A stretch of 64,000 nt of DNA from assembly GCA_022813625.1 (NCBI GenBank), contig JAKLMB010000014.1, positions 390,845 through 454,844 on the forward strand, written 5' to 3'. How positions within the stretch are numbered: the first letter of the stretch is position 1; each line of letters starts with the position of its first letter. This document shows positions 1-12,736 of this stretch, one piece after another. Origin of the DNA: Aaosphaeria pasadenensis. Lineage: Eukaryota > Ascomycota > Dothideomycetes > Pleosporales. The position numbers and the translations under genes were made by a program. Under the pieces are notes generated by a model. The model worked only from the letters and a program-made list of their open reading frames with translations. It was not told the DNA's origin and did no database searches.

Positions 1-90
1 GCAGTTGTCGCAGTTGTCGCAGTTGTCGCAGTTGTCGCAGTTGTCGCAGTTGTCGCAGTTGTCGCAGTTGTCGCAGTCGATGCAGTCGAT
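1..90. repeat. 9-bp minisatellite
   Basis: Eight perfect head-to-tail copies of gcagttgtc fill positions 1-72, followed by two copies of the variant gcagtcgat (73-90). The array begins at the window edge, so its true length is unknown. A 9-bp period keeps reading frame; the minus strand would read as Asp-Asn-Cys repeats. I see no surrounding gene that would make it coding. Confidence 0.9.
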
Positions 91-3000
91 GCGGCCTAAG
101 GTAAAGTATATCGCAGAGCCTAAAATAATATTATAATGCGTTTCGATAGGCAGTTGCTACAAAGAGGGTATCGCAGAGGTGGTGGTTAGTTGATGGTGGT
201 GGTCTGGTTAGGAGATGAGGTGAGGTTGAGTCGAAAATCTCCTGACATGCATGCCAAGTGGCAAGGGGCAGTGGGCACGTGAGCGGTCTGTACCAGGACC
301 ATTGTCAGCTCTGGTAATTGGGCGAGGACTCGATAATAATAGCACGTCCAAGACTCAAATTTATCTATTGTCAAAGCGATCACAATATTTCAAGTTGAAA
401 CAGTATATGCTATCTATCAGATTCATTCACAGGCACAGGTTTGGGATAAGCTTGTTGAATGCATTCACAAAACAGAGCATTGGCCAATCAGATCAGCGAT
501 CATCGGAGACATTCTGTTGGTGTACATTCACCAGCTACCATAGATAATCTCAGTAAGCTTACCAGTACCTTACCAGCAACTACCTAGGTACCTTACAGTC
601 TCCCTATAAAGTCGCGCACAATCCAGAAGTATTGCTCTCTAATCTTTCGATTTCCTTCTGTAACTAGCTGCTACTTCTTAGTCATACACAGTCCTGCTTA
701 TGATCATATTTTATTATACGATACAGGCCTATCTGAATGACATGCATACTCTTATTCTCTTTCAATTTTCTATTTCTTGATCACAATAGTGGGATTAATG
801 AGGTACAATAGCGGATAATTACAAGATATCAGGTATGGTAGGATCAATCACGATAGCAGGCAACCACGACCACGCAAATAGTATTGGATGTAGACTATAT
901 GTCTAAATTATGGGGTAGATATGCTAAGACATCCACATCAGCGACAATGATTTACGCTCATGTTAGCACTGAGTGTTGGTCCCAATGCCGAACACTTTAT
1001 GAGTTGCCGAACACTTCATGAGTGTCTTCCTGTTTAGGCCAAACAATTCAACCATCGCTAAAAATGTTGTCAGAGCTGTATTACTACAATCAGAAATAGC
1101 ATTTGTTAATAGATATCAACCTTGTCCCTCATTAGCTCTTGCTACCTGAGATGCTTTGCTTGAATGAGGAAAGACGATAGCGTACTACTCTCACCACATG
1201 TTCGACCGTATCGGGCGATGAATCAATATCAGGTATTTTCTCCCACCTCAGCCGCTTGTGATTTTAAAACCAGGCTGGAATAACATTGGAGAGAACTGAA
1301 GTAACGTCTGCTTGGAGAGTTAGCCTGTAACAGGATGGATAGTTGAACTAGCGAACTAACGCGAATTTGTCAAACAACTATGCTTCTCACTACATCATGA
1401 TAGAACTTTCGAAACCCAAGAGAAATTACGAGCAGATAGACACTGATGAGCGTGATACCTCCTATGTGGTTAGGGTTTCATTCTGTATTCAAAATCCTTG
1501 GGAATCAGCAGCCGATCCTCGCGCTACGCGGCTGGGAAGATCTAGCTGAGAGATGGACAATTAGGTTGGCAGGTTCCTTTTGATTTTTCTCAACGCCTGC
1601 AGTCACGATGAGCTTTCGGGCTGACTTATCCAAAGGTGTTGGAACAGAATCATCCAAGAACTTGGAGGATTGCTTTCGTGTTTACGAAAATGAACTTCGG
1701 TCCTACGAATATCATCCTTGATGTGGGATTAGTGTTCTTTTTGTTATATCTTTTCATCCCTTCCTCTGGTGTCTGCCTTTGCGAACTGTCGTTGATCATT
1801 TCTCAAATCTCATGTGGTCAACTTACTCTACGGTGATTGATTCACCAAAACTCATACACTTACCCTCATAAACTTGGAAAGGTTTCTCTTGGCCCATGAG
1901 CAGGAACAATCCTATCGAATGATAAATCAGGTCATGTAATCTGAAAGAATGGTTAAAACAAAACCCGCAAAAATTGATCATTCGACTTATCATAGGAAGC
2001 TGATGAAGGAAAAGTGAAGGCGAGGGTGCGCTCTATTCAATACCGTAGTCCCATGCGTAGTCTGCGCTCCCACCAAACGGCTCGTAATCAGCTACTATTC
2101 AATGGATATCTTTTTGCTAGAACTTCAGGCTTCCAAGAGAGTTGTACTCCAATATGATGTTTCCGTCGAGGTCTTGCTCCATCTGAATTATTGTGTATTC
2201 CCTGAGACGATATTCATGGTACCACGCTGGTTCACTGGATGGTTTGGGTACATGTTGTGCATAAGTACACCGGCAAATAGAATGAATAATCAATAAGGCA
2301 ACAGGGCCAATTATAGTTCATTTTCCTGACTGGCATGATGATAAAATAATCTAAGACTTGCAATACGGCTCTGCAGCGTTGGAGGTTTCGGGTCCTGATA
2401 GTGTTTTCTTTCTAAGTGATCTAGTGAAGTAATACATAAGTAGAATCCATGAAATGAAGTAATATATACAAAACGAAAAGCCATTTGATGGAGTCTGGGC
2501 TTGAAGAGCTTCATGTCGTGCAGTCAGACATAGAATGTTCCAAACACCGGTCAATCACTGACAGCAACTTGGCAATGCGCGGCCAACTACTGTAATCTTG
2601 ACTCCCTGCATGGTGTCCAACCATCAAGGTCAACGACAACCGTGGCCGTGAGAGCATCCTTCATCATCCGCAAAAGTGTCGAATGCAACCAAAGTCGCAC
2701 TTGTGAATCGGTTGAACACACCTGTGGCACCATCGTTGGCAGTCGACCGGGAGGGTTGTGGTGCGACGTCACACTGTCTATTCGAGCTCGATGTATTCAT
2801 CGTATCATTGAATGTACCCTCCGCTATTATGACGTTGTTAGTTCAAACTCAGTCGTTCTCTGGGGCTCTTGGAAAGGCAGCGCTGGAAATAAAGAATACT
2901 TGTATACTTCATAGAGGTAGATCTGGGGCACAAGTTAGTAGACAGTCGCGAATTGAGACGCTTGAGATGGCAAGAGTAGGTGATGGGTCGGCTGCAGCTT

Positions 3001-3862
3001 GAGGCATATTCAAACGTACCGGCAACAACGCCTCGGCATTGTTGTCTAAAGAGGCGAGAGTAACGCCGCTCATGTAAGAATCGTGAAGCATTTGATTCGT
3101 CGAGCGCGACTTGAATTACCATCGTATAGTGAATCGTAAGAGAAGGCGCAATAAGCGACTCTGTATATACTAAGAGAATTCATAAAGTTGAGTGCTTCAA
3201 CTACAAGATACGAGCTATATGGTGTCGTGTTACATAGAGTAAAAGCTTAAATTTAACGTTAAATAGACCCTACATGGTAGTACCTTCAGTACTTTCTTAA
3301 AATAAAGTGAACTTAGCCTTTTCTTGAAGTAATTGATAAGGTAACAGTATTTTAACAGAATCCTGTATAGATCATGTGAAGATACTTTAAGCAAAATTAA
3401 TGTTACGCAAAATTGATTAGGTTCACCATTGTTTATTGTCATACACGCCACCCGATCCATCTCGATCCCAAGCCACCACGATGCAAGGGTGTCACGATCG
3501 ATCATCGATCCCGTCATCCACGGGTTTTCACAAAACTTACTCTTTGAAGAAATCCAAGAACTCGATAAATAATCGATTATTAGCATTAACCAATCACTCG
3601 AAAGCACTGCAGCCAAGTCTTGTAGAAAGGGGTGGGTATTATTAGACATTTCAATCAACTCTACTTGCTATGTCGCACGTGCCAAGACATTTCCAATGAA
3701 CGACCTCACATCAACCACAGCTTCACCCAACTTCAAGGGGTGGCCCCGAGCCGGCTCAACACATCTGTACATCTTTTACATAGAAATCGAGAGAATATCT
3801 ATGGGAGAATGCACTGACCTGTTCAACCCGCTCAGGCTTACCACTCGACTCATGACAATTAT
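91..3862. other. long gene-poor stretch
   Basis: Only short open frames without recognisable domains occur here. There is a short direct repeat near 984-1020 (two copies of a tgccgaacact-cored unit). Around 2590-3120 (minus) several short open frames adjoin plausible splice signals and could be the remains of a gene, but I could not assemble a coherent protein. No tRNA or transposon is seen. Confidence 0.5.
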
Positions 3863-5569
3863 CTAAACCTTCTCGACCTCGTGAGCAGTGAAGCTCTGCT
3901 TGGCCTCAACCTCCTCGACTCTCCTCTCGATATCTCTGGGCATATAGTCCGCCTTCTTAGCACTAGGTACAAAGAGTGGCGTATTTGCGAACAACGCATC
4001 CATCTCCTCAAGTGGAATCCTTGCGGTTTCAGGTAGGAAAGCCCAAAAGAAGAGGGCATTGGTAAAATTGCATACGATGAAGAGAATGTAGAAGCGATAG
4101 CCGGAACTAGCCATTGCTATTGGTGTAACTTGTCCAATCATCGTATTAAAGGCGAACGAGGTCATCGTAGCTATCGAAACACCTTTAGAACGGGTCTTTG
4201 TGTTGAAACTCTCACTTGGCACGATCCAGCTGAGAGGCCCACAAGTCGCGGAGAACGATATATTGTACAGCCAGGTGACGACAATGAAGGCCCAGGATGC
4301 GGATTTGTTGTGGGAGTCTCCAGGGGGGAACTTGGCGAGCATGATGGTCGAGATGATGAACGTGACCATGTTTGCCAGGTTACCTCCAATCAAAGGCCCG
4401 CGGCGTCCAAGACGGTCGATGAAGAGAACGCAGCAGAATTGGGCAATGAGGGCGAGAACGGAGGAGATGGCTTGGTACTTCAGAGTCTCGTCACCTTTGA
4501 TGCCCATGAGCTCGAAGATAGTGACAGAGTAGTATTGAATGGCGGAGACACCGGTCATTTGCACGGAGGCCTGGAGGGCCATGGTGAGGATGAGACGGCG
4601 ACGGCAAGACTTGTCGACCCAGAGCTCCATGTAAGACTTCGCCTCAAGCTCGTGCTCAATGGTGATGGCCTCCTGGATTTGGTCGTATTCGGCGCGCACC
4701 CAGGGGTCGTTCTCGTTTCCATGGGCGTGAAGCTTCGCAAGCGTGCGAAGACCCTCCTCTGGCTTGCCGTGATCAATGAGCCATCGGGGGGACTCAGGGA
4801 AGAAGAGGATGAGGGCCGCCAGGATGAGGGCAGGGAGCATCTGGAGGCCGAGCGAGGTGCGCCATTGGCCTTCGCTGGAGTCAGGGAAGCCGATGTAGGT
4901 GCCTAGATGTCGACGTCAGCATCGAGAAGTGTGGTCGTCGAGCAGTGTGGTCGTCGAAGATGTGCAGGGACTTACCGTAAGACACCCACGCGGCAATCAA
5001 AGCACCGATACCCAGCATAAATTGCTGGAGAGCAGTGATTCGACCACGGATGTCGGGATGTGCCAACTCGGCCTGGTAGAGGGGAATGATCATGCAGAGG
5101 ATACCAACACTGCGGTTCACAATTAGCCACCCCATTGCACGCTTGTACCGAGAACAATTGTCGAACTTACCCAAGACCAGCAATGGCACGACCGGCATAG
5201 AGATATGACAGAGCCTGAGCACCCGTCTGCAACGCTCCACCGAGCAAGAACACGATGGCGCCGGACATGATGGTAAGCTTTCGTCCGATAGCATCACCCA
5301 TCACACCTGCAGCTCCTGCACCAAGGAAGGCTCCACCCGTAAAGACAGACACGACAGCTCCGCTATTGTGTTCGTTAGCATACAACGTGGTGTTGGTGCG
5401 CAACATGATGATGTACATACACCTCATTTGGAGTCGCATTGAACTTCGCCTTGAAGTTTGGCGATGCGATGACTTGGGCGATGACACCGAGATCGTAACC
5501 GAAGAGCAACGATCCAAGCGACGCGAACAGTCCGACAAGGAACTGGTAGACCTTGGGAGGGAGGGCCAT
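3863..5569 (-). CDS. MFS sugar transporter, quinate/pentose-permease type
   Basis: Predicted plasma-membrane sugar:H+ symporter of 504 residues. Exons are 5569-5421, 5362-5171, 5109-4976 and 4902-3863; they sum to 505 codons including TAG. Family marks in order: LFGYDLGVIA in TM1, GDAIGRK after TM2, GRAIAGLGVG in TM4, PESPRWLI after TM6, a D-RLGRR loop after TM8, and a C-terminal PETAR-type motif followed by a charged cytoplasmic tail. Length matches the fungal family. It is divergent from the GH51 arabinofuranosidase at 6745, with about 1.2 kb between the starts. I therefore infer L-arabinose or another pentose as substrate; quinate or hexose cannot be excluded. The ATG at 5569 is the first in frame and lies just before TM1. 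Confidence 0.93.
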
Positions 5570-6744
5570 GTTGGGCGGCTATCACAGAAGTTTCGATGCG
5601 TGATAAAGGACAGAAGAAGAAACAAGAAGCAGCCAAAGAAAGCTGGTGTCTTGACGCTCCCAACACTGCGGATCACGCTGTGACTTTATATTACAAGGTC
5701 GATGTAGGAAGGACGAACGAACGACTCTTGTGATCACCCACACCCGGCCCCCCGACAACCAGAAAGAACTAATGGACTAACAGACTGGTCTACCCGACGC
5801 TTTGGCCGGGCCTGTCACAAGAACATGGCGAGACCGTGCATGTAGCTGTACTATTTTCCCACAGGGAAGGGCGGGCGGCGAGCGGTAGACTACGGCAGAT
5901 GCGACCGAAATGGGGGAAAAGGCCAATGGCACCACTGACCGCACTCTTCCCATACCCCAGATTGCATCTCCATTGGAGCCCCGCGCTGGACTCTCTCTTC
6001 TTCTCCATGGAGAGGCAAGCGAAAGAACAGTAATCTAAACGCGCCCGCCCACGCGAGTCGGTGGGTTCAATGGCTTGAAAGCTAGAAAAACTCCTCCAGA
6101 AAAGTCGCACCGACCACCGACGCCAACGGGATACCCTCGGGGGTGCCAGGCTCTGACTGGATGGACATGGGACTGGAGGCATGCGATTGGACATAGCAAT
6201 CGCCAGACTTGTCAGTGCCTTTGTCCGGAAGACGGTCCCATAATAGACTAGATCAGAGGGCGACATGATGTCTGGATGAAAAAGTGCGGAGGACACTAGG
6301 GATTCATTTGGTTGTCCCACCAATCACCCCATCCCAATCCCGAGATCCCCCAGCCCAGCGGCCGAGGCGTGCAAGGGAAGGCCAAAACGCCATGTCTCGT
6401 CTAATGGGGGATCTCCACTTGGAGGGGGGGAAACGCGACATTAACGGGGTGCCCAGCAGAAATGTACACGTTCCAATGTTTGGAGCGGGGACTCATGATT
6501 ACGGGAACATAATCACGAGAGGTTACACGGAATTTCAGGTCCGCGTAGCTCGATCTAGGAATGCCTAAATTGTTTGGACGGACATTTTTCTGATCTCTTT
6601 CCATCGCTTTTTATTGTCCCTCGGCTGTGATTGTGTTGCAAGAAAAGGTTGCTGCTGATCTCTTTTTCTCTTCCATTCAGTCCTTCCAATTCACCGTCAT
6701 TGCATTGCATTTTCCCTTCAAACGACTTTCAGGCAGCTTCCACC
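5570..6744. promoter_or_regulatory. shared divergent promoter of transporter and arabinofuranosidase
   Basis: This 1.2-kb gap separates two divergent starts and is the only place for their control elements. It holds C/G-rich runs and a CT-rich leader just before 6745. I could not pick out a convincing AraR or XlnR site. The 177-codon frame on the minus strand (5790-6323) has no domain and is not supported. Confidence 0.5.
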
Positions 6745-8623
6745 ATGGCGACGTTTACAAAGATCGCAGAGGGCGAGCAACCCTCCATATCCGTCAACCC
6801 CGCGCACAAAACTGCAAAGATCAACAAGAACATCTATTCAGGGTTCACAGAGTACGTAGGAGCCACGAGCAACCTCCCCGCGCACCCACACGAGCTCGCA
6901 CGCAACATTGGGTTTTTGCGGGATCGCGCACCCACAATGGGCAATGCTGACTGCATACCAGGCACATGGGTCGCTGCATTTATGGCGGCATCTACGACCC
7001 CGGAAACCCATTGTCAGACGAGAACGGATTCCGCAAGGACGTCATAGAAGCATTCCAGGAGATAGACGTCCCAGTCACGCGTTACCCTGGCGGCAACTTT
7101 GTCGCTACCTACCATTGGCTCGATGGTGTTGGTCCAAAGGAGAACCGACCTGCTAGGTACGAATTATTTGGTTCCAAGTCGTGAATTTTCACGTAGACTG
7201 ACGACTGTGTAGACCTGAACTTGCGTGGCTCGGCTTGGAGCCCAACGAGTTCGGTACGGACGAGTTTATGAAATGGTGCGAGGTCGTTGGTACCGAGCCT
7301 TACCTTTGCCTTAACTTTGGAACCGGAACTCTCGACGAAGGTATGTAGCTGCATTTTCCACATTTTTGAACAAGTACTTATCATGCGCACAGCTCTCGGA
7401 TGGCTCGAATACTGCAATTCTACACAAAACACATACTACGCCAATCTCCGCCGCAAGAACGGTCGCGAGGAGCCTTACAATGTACGTTGCAAACCCACAC
7501 CGTAAAACAAATCGCATTGCTAATTTGACTTCTAGGTCAAATACTGGGCTCTCGGAAACGAATGCTGGGGTCCCTGGCAGGTCGAACAAATGACCAAAGA
7601 GGACTACGCAAAGAAAGCCTATCAATGGGCCAAAGCCCTCAAACTGCTCGACCCATCCATTACTCTTATTCTCTGCGGTGAGACTGGTTACTCATCGTGG
7701 GATTACTACGTCCTGAAACAGTGCGTCAAGTGGGATGTGCACGGTTTGGGAGGTGACAGGACGAAGAGCTTGATCGATATGCACAGCATCCACGTCTACA
7801 CCGCGGACAAGGAGCACTATGCCAATGCTACTGGTAAGTTTCGCACATTTGTTTGATCCAATTCTTTCAAGACCGCAACCACCATTGTATCCGCCCAATC
7901 TAACCGACCGCAGCCCCCCGCGGCGCCGAACGCGCGATCCAAATGACCAGCGCGCTCATCGACCTCGCCCGCATCGAAAACAACGTCCCGCACACCGTCC
8001 CCCGCCCCACGATCTGCTTCGACGAATGGAACGTGTGGGACCCCGTGCGCGCGCCCGGCGAGCTCGGCGCAGAGGAATCCTACACGCTCTCGGACGCGCT
8101 CGCCGTGTCCATCTTCCTCAACGGCTTCATCCGCCAGGCGCGCGACATGGGCATGGCCAACATCGCGCAGTCCGTCAACGTCATCTCCCCGCTCATGACC
8201 ACCAAGGACGGCATCGTGAAGCAGGCGAGCTACTGGCCGTATATGCTGTTTTCGCGATACATGCGCGGCTGGACGATCCCTGTCAATGTGCGCGCGGAGG
8301 AGTACGAGGGCAGGACGAACCCGGAGTGGATCCGCGGCACGATTGAGACGCCCTTCTTGGACGTCAGCGCTGCGATCGACGAGAAGGGCGAGGTTGTTAC
8401 GCTCGCGGTCGTCAACGTCCATGAGGAGAAGAGCTACGACGTCAAGCTTGACGGCATCCCCAGCGGGAAGCAGGTCGATGTGTACACTGTTGGCGGCGAC
8501 CACGTCCAAGCCGGCAACATGGGCGGCAAGGAGGAAGTCAAGATCGTCGAATCGAAATGGGATGCTAAGGATTCCTACGTTTTCCCCAAGCACTCCCTCA
8601 CACTGCTGAGGTGGAGGATCTAA
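6745..8623 (+). CDS. abfC: alpha-L-arabinofuranosidase, GH51, intracellular type
   Basis: Hydrolyses terminal alpha-L-arabinofuranosyl residues from arabino-oligosaccharides. Exons 6745-6851, 6962-7156, 7213-7340, 7393-7481, 7536-7833 and 7914-8623 give 508 residues. Visible GH51 marks: GFTEHMGRCIYGGIYD near the N-terminus, RYPGGNF, then ALGNE carrying the acid/base Glu, CFDEWNVW carrying the nucleophile Glu, and a C-terminal beta-sandwich region. There is no signal peptide, and the length fits the cytosolic AbfC group rather than the longer secreted AbfA group. Its partner transporter at 3863-5569 is divergent, which fits uptake followed by intracellular cleavage. The ATG at 6745 has a caccATGG context. 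The last exon is clearly more GC-rich than the rest. Confidence 0.95.
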
Positions 8624-10128
8624 GGACGATATGCCCCTTTTCTGGTTTCTGCGCGAATGAGTTCAGGCATCGAGCATAGACGCACGCGTTAGACAAGACG
8701 CATTAGAGTCGCTTTGCTTTTGGGTTACATTCTAGATAAAGCATTAGTCTTTTTCTTTCTCTCTAGGCATAGATATCGGGTGGGAGGAAATGTGTTATGA
8801 CTTTACATGAGATTTGAGTTCTTTTTCCATAGCTTGGCATTTTTATGCTGTTGTGATCTTCACGTGCGGTCGTTTCCCGAATCGTGAAAGAGTGCGTGAA
8901 ATATGCTTGAAATCTTGCGAATGCGTAAAAAGATTGTGACGGCTGCAGATTCATTAAATACTAGATCGTGAAATGAGTTTGTGCATTGGAAGGACAGTAT
9001 TATGTGTATTTCCATTCCAATGCACAGATGAAGCGTTATGTATGAAGGACCCCTCGAAAACAGATGTACAAGGATCATCAAAGCCCAATGGATCAGTCAG
9101 ACCGCGTCGCATGATTCAGTCAGACTCCGGTCCATACAACATCCCTCATTATGCACCCCGAGGGACGAGTGGACCCGCCAGTGCCCAAGAAAACCCCTCC
9201 ATCTCCTACCAACAGAGCTTGTTTGGTTTCTGAACTCATGACTGGCTACCATACTCCAACACACAGCCAGGCTTGGTATAGATCGTACAAGGGCTCGACG
9301 AGGTGGCAAGCCAGACGTTCCAAGTTCCAACCGTCTGTAAACGCCGCCAATAGTTCGCGTCTTGAGCATGTATGCTAACGCCATGTCTTGTCCTCGAGCG
9401 GTAAGTGAGCCCACTGATGAGCTCGCTGCACTAGGCGTGCATGACAAGGGAGCGTCTCTCGGGATTGGGGTACGGTCGTTCGCCACGGATATAAGGGGGC
9501 TTGGTTTAGGTTTGCCCATTTCGGTGGGGAAGTGTCTGGTCTGGGCTACTTCCTGATCATGCGTGTATAATGCGTCAAGACATCTGGATTCTGGGCCCCC
9601 TCCTCGAGCATCTTTCGACGCCTTAAGACTCCGGGGTGGAATCCAGCTGAGCAGTGTTGGAACGGGAGTTAGCCGTCCTTTCGTTCTGGACTTCTGCGGG
9701 TAATGGGGGATTATCACTTGACTTCTTGCCTTCTCGCTTCGCTTTGATACTCACGGGTCAGAACGGGCTGCTTTCGCATTCGGAAACGTCCAAATTATAC
9801 TACTAGTCACACTCATTTTACTGTCAGTGTCGATGTCAGATGCCGGTTAGTTCTCCGTGACTTTGAAGTCGTGACTTTGACGGGGCGAGCCACAGACACT
9901 CGCAATGTTGACTCACCCACGCATGGAAGTACCTTTTGAACAATGTTTCGAGAAAACTGATGATAGTCATTGATCAAGTTGCACTAGATACAAGAATGAA
10001 CGTTCCCGTATATGATCACCTATCTGCTTCTCAACCCATCTCACCAACCCTCTGCTCTCTCCCCACGCCGAACTCAACTCTCCGTCATTGCAGCAGGCCA
10101 CTCCACTCCATCAGATCACGGGTCAGCC
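8624..10128. other. intergenic, no gene seen
   Basis: 3' flank of the arabinofuranosidase, then unassigned DNA. A 206-codon frame on the minus strand (9097-9717) is rejected for lack of domains and its unusual composition. Nothing else stands out. Confidence 0.6.
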
Positions 10129-11187
10129 TCACTCCCACCGACACTGACCACACGCAGCATCACTCTCAACACTCTCAACAACATCCCGACTAGCGATGCT
10201 CACCGACCTCGCATCCGCAACAGGCGTCCTGTCCCCTCCCTCCAACGCCACCCCACACCTCTCCCTCAGATCCTGCAGCTCCCCCACGATATCCGGCCTC
10301 CCCACGAACAGCGCCTCCAGCGCCGCAAAGTGCGCATTCGTCTCGAACTGAGCGCGGAAGTTCGCAGTCATGTCCCGCAGCGTCGTCGTGTGCGCCGACA
10401 CGCTACGGGGAGAAGGAGCAGGGGCGTACGCGCGAATTGGATGCCGCGCCGCTGTCGAAGGACGCGGTGCGCCTGAGCTGTCTCGGCTCGTCACGATGTA
10501 CCGCGTAGTAGGACTGAGGAGTTGACCGCTTGAAGCTCGCCGGGCGCCGGGTGCCAGGCTCGAGATGCGGAGGCGTTGGCGGTGGTATTGTTCTTTGAGC
10601 CAGGGGATGCGGGAGATGAGGGCTTGGTCGGCGGGGCGGACGTCTTCGATGAGGATGCTGTCGGTCGTGATGCCATTCAGGAGGTTGTCGGTCTTTGCGT
10701 TGATTTGGTGGTCGCGGAGGTTGAGGAGGAGTTGCAGGCGCTCTGCCTCGCGATCGAGGATGGTTGAAGGTGGATTGTCGGCTTCGCTGGGAGGGTGGGA
10801 ATGGCTTGGTCGACGGATGGGCGGGTCGACTCGTGGACTCCCTGGCCAGCGCTGAGATGGCGGGTTGGACGTGGAAGGGATCCGGGCAGATGATGTGGAA
10901 GGGATCCTGACAGATGATGAGGAAGGGATCCTGGCAGATGACCCTTCGAGTGCTCGGGTAGTGATCGAGCGTGGCCCCGATGGGATGTATCGAACCGCGG
11001 TGTCGATCGACTGGGGAGAGTGTTCTCGTCGTCGGTCGAAGGCGCGTGGATGGTACGGTGGGGAATGTGGAAGTTGTGATGGTCGGAGCGGAGCGGGCCT
11101 GCTCAGGTCTCGGTCATCGTATCGTTCTCCTGAGGAGGCGCTGTTTGTGCCGTCACTGTAAGTGGTGGTCCTGGGATCTGGTGACAT
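10129..11187 (-). CDS. uncharacterised Pro/Ser/Arg-rich, largely disordered protein
   Basis: Single-exon frame of 352 residues from ATG at 11187 to TGA at 10129. I do not recognise a family. The N-terminal third is low complexity, with a threefold repeat of the type ARIPS(S/T)SS around residues 80-105, encoded by a 24-bp DNA repeat. The middle (about 145-205) is predicted-helix-like, with heptad-style Leu and charged residues (EAERLQLLLNLRDHQI). A second ordered patch near the C-terminus (about 275-320) has FAALEALF and GELQDLRERC. A nuclear or scaffold role would be a guess. A TATA-like tract lies upstream near 11335. Confidence 0.7.
   Translation of the reverse strand: MSPDPRTTTYSDGTNSASSGERYDDRDLSRPAPLRPSQLPHSPPYHPRAFDRRREHSPQSIDTAVRYIPSGPRSITTRALEGSSARIPSSSSVRIPSTSSARIPSTSNPPSQRWPGSPRVDPPIRRPSHSHPPSEADNPPSTILDREAERLQLLLNLRDHQINAKTDNLLNGITTDSILIEDVRPADQALISRIPWLKEQYHRQRLRISSLAPGARRASSGQLLSPTTRYIVTSRDSSGAPRPSTAARHPIRAYAPAPSPRSVSAHTTTLRDMTANFRAQFETNAHFAALEALFVGRPDIVGELQDLRERCGVALEGGDRTPVADARSVSIASRDVVESVESDAACGQCRWE
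10873..10944. repeat. 24-bp in-frame tandem repeat, three copies
   Basis: Three copies starting at 10873, 10897 and 10921, each beginning ggaagggatcc. They differ at a few positions and encode the ARIPS-type repeat of the minus-strand disordered protein. Confidence 0.9.
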
Positions 11188-12736
11188 GTTGGAACGAATG
11201 AAGATATCGGATTACCGGATGGTGAAGTGGTGTAGTGGAGGGGAAAGATAGTGACTGACTGAGTGGTGATGTGTCTATGGAGGCAGATGTTGATTCACCG
11301 AATGGAGATGCTGTCTTGTAGATGTCGAAATGTGGATTATATACACATTCTATGACAGACGGATCGCATAGGCAGAAAGGCTTGAGCAAACTTCGAGCTG
11401 CTTCACTGTACATACTGCATTGTGCAGCCTGCATGGTCGTTGAAAGAAAATGGAATGGGTCAAACTACTAGAAGTTTGTATGAACCTACAACACAACATA
11501 CCAGATGACCTCTAAGTTCAAACATTTCATGATATTCACACATAAAATCGAGACATGTGATGGAAAGATTGCTTGCTCGGATCGATCATTTCATGTTTCC
11601 ACATTCGATATCGTTCTACGCATGTGCCAGACAAAAAGAAGTTTTCCAACATTTCGCCGCTGCTCTATGAAATTCCACAGATGTTTCAAAACAATTGGTA
11701 TTATTCTTGGTTGGCATGTTCCCACGGCATGCGTTACGGTCCTCCGGAAGTATGCCATGGATTTGTCCCATGTCTCGCCAAGTCAGTTGGACCAATGCAA
11801 TGACGATATGGAAATCCGTATTTTCGTACCTCAACTCTTCCCCAACAAGTGAGTAAAAATACTGAATCATTTTTTATTAATTTCTTTGGCCCACAAATTC
11901 GCCTGAATAGATGTCACATCTTCAAAACCGAAGTGTGCTGCCTGCTCAATTAATTTTTCCATCACAACGCCAACTTCTAAAATATTAGTAAATACCCAAC
12001 AACCATCACAAACTCCCTAGATGCTTCCACACACCACACATGCAATCGTTCCCATACCCCACAAAACAAAACCTCCACAGCCCTTCCAAGCACAGATTCA
12101 CTCCAATCTCTACACACAGCAGTGACAACACATGCGTTCCCCTAACCTTACGATTTCACAGCTGTTAATTTATTTTCTGAATTCTTTAGTAGTGGTTACC
12201 GTTGTTAGAGTATTGCTCCGTTCTTCTCTATTGGTCCGTCGTGCGTAATGCCCTGCGTCGTCTCACCACAAACACTATGAGGGATTGGTTGGTTGATTGG
12301 TTGTGTGCGATGTCAATGATCACCGCGTGTGTGATAGTTGCGGTTGCGGTTGTCGTCATGTGTTGCACGTGCATCTGTGCATCTGTGCATCTGCGCACCT
12401 GTGGAACGTCAAGCTCTATTCTTAGATTTCCCCAAATACTTTGATGTTTTTGATGTTGTCCATGGATCCATTTGTTTCCTCATCCCTCGACCTTGAATGC
12501 TACTGACGACAAAACCGATTGGAGAGAAAAAAAAAAGGTACGCTCATACATGCTCTGCTCGTAAATGTGTACGAAAAGAATCCTCCTAAAAGTACAAATG
12601 AAGCAACAGAACGATTCATCCCTCCTTAATTCCCATCATCCCATCATCTTCCCATCCCAAAGCTCAAAATGCAGAATGCCCATAAACGCCATTTTTTATT
12701 TTCAACCATTCTCCGGTTCATCAGAATAATCGTCAC
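11188..12736. other. intergenic, no gene seen
   Basis: Promoter side of the disordered-protein gene and 3' side of the Spo7-like gene. It contains pyrimidine/ACA-rich tracts (about 11990-12110), a short direct repeat catctgtg near 12370 and an A-run near 12530. No supported coding region. Confidence 0.6.

Noticed and set aside
5790..6323. 177-codon frame, minus strand, in the transporter/arabinofuranosidase promoter
   Set aside because: No domain and lies in a shared promoter; likely chance.
7817..8593. 258-codon antisense frame in the arabinofuranosidase
   Set aside because: Shadow of the GC-rich last exon of the real gene; rich in Asp/Val/Ala/Arg as expected for such shadows.
9097..9717. 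206-codon frame, minus strand
   Set aside because: No recognisable domain, no splice or promoter context, and a composition like translated noncoding DNA.
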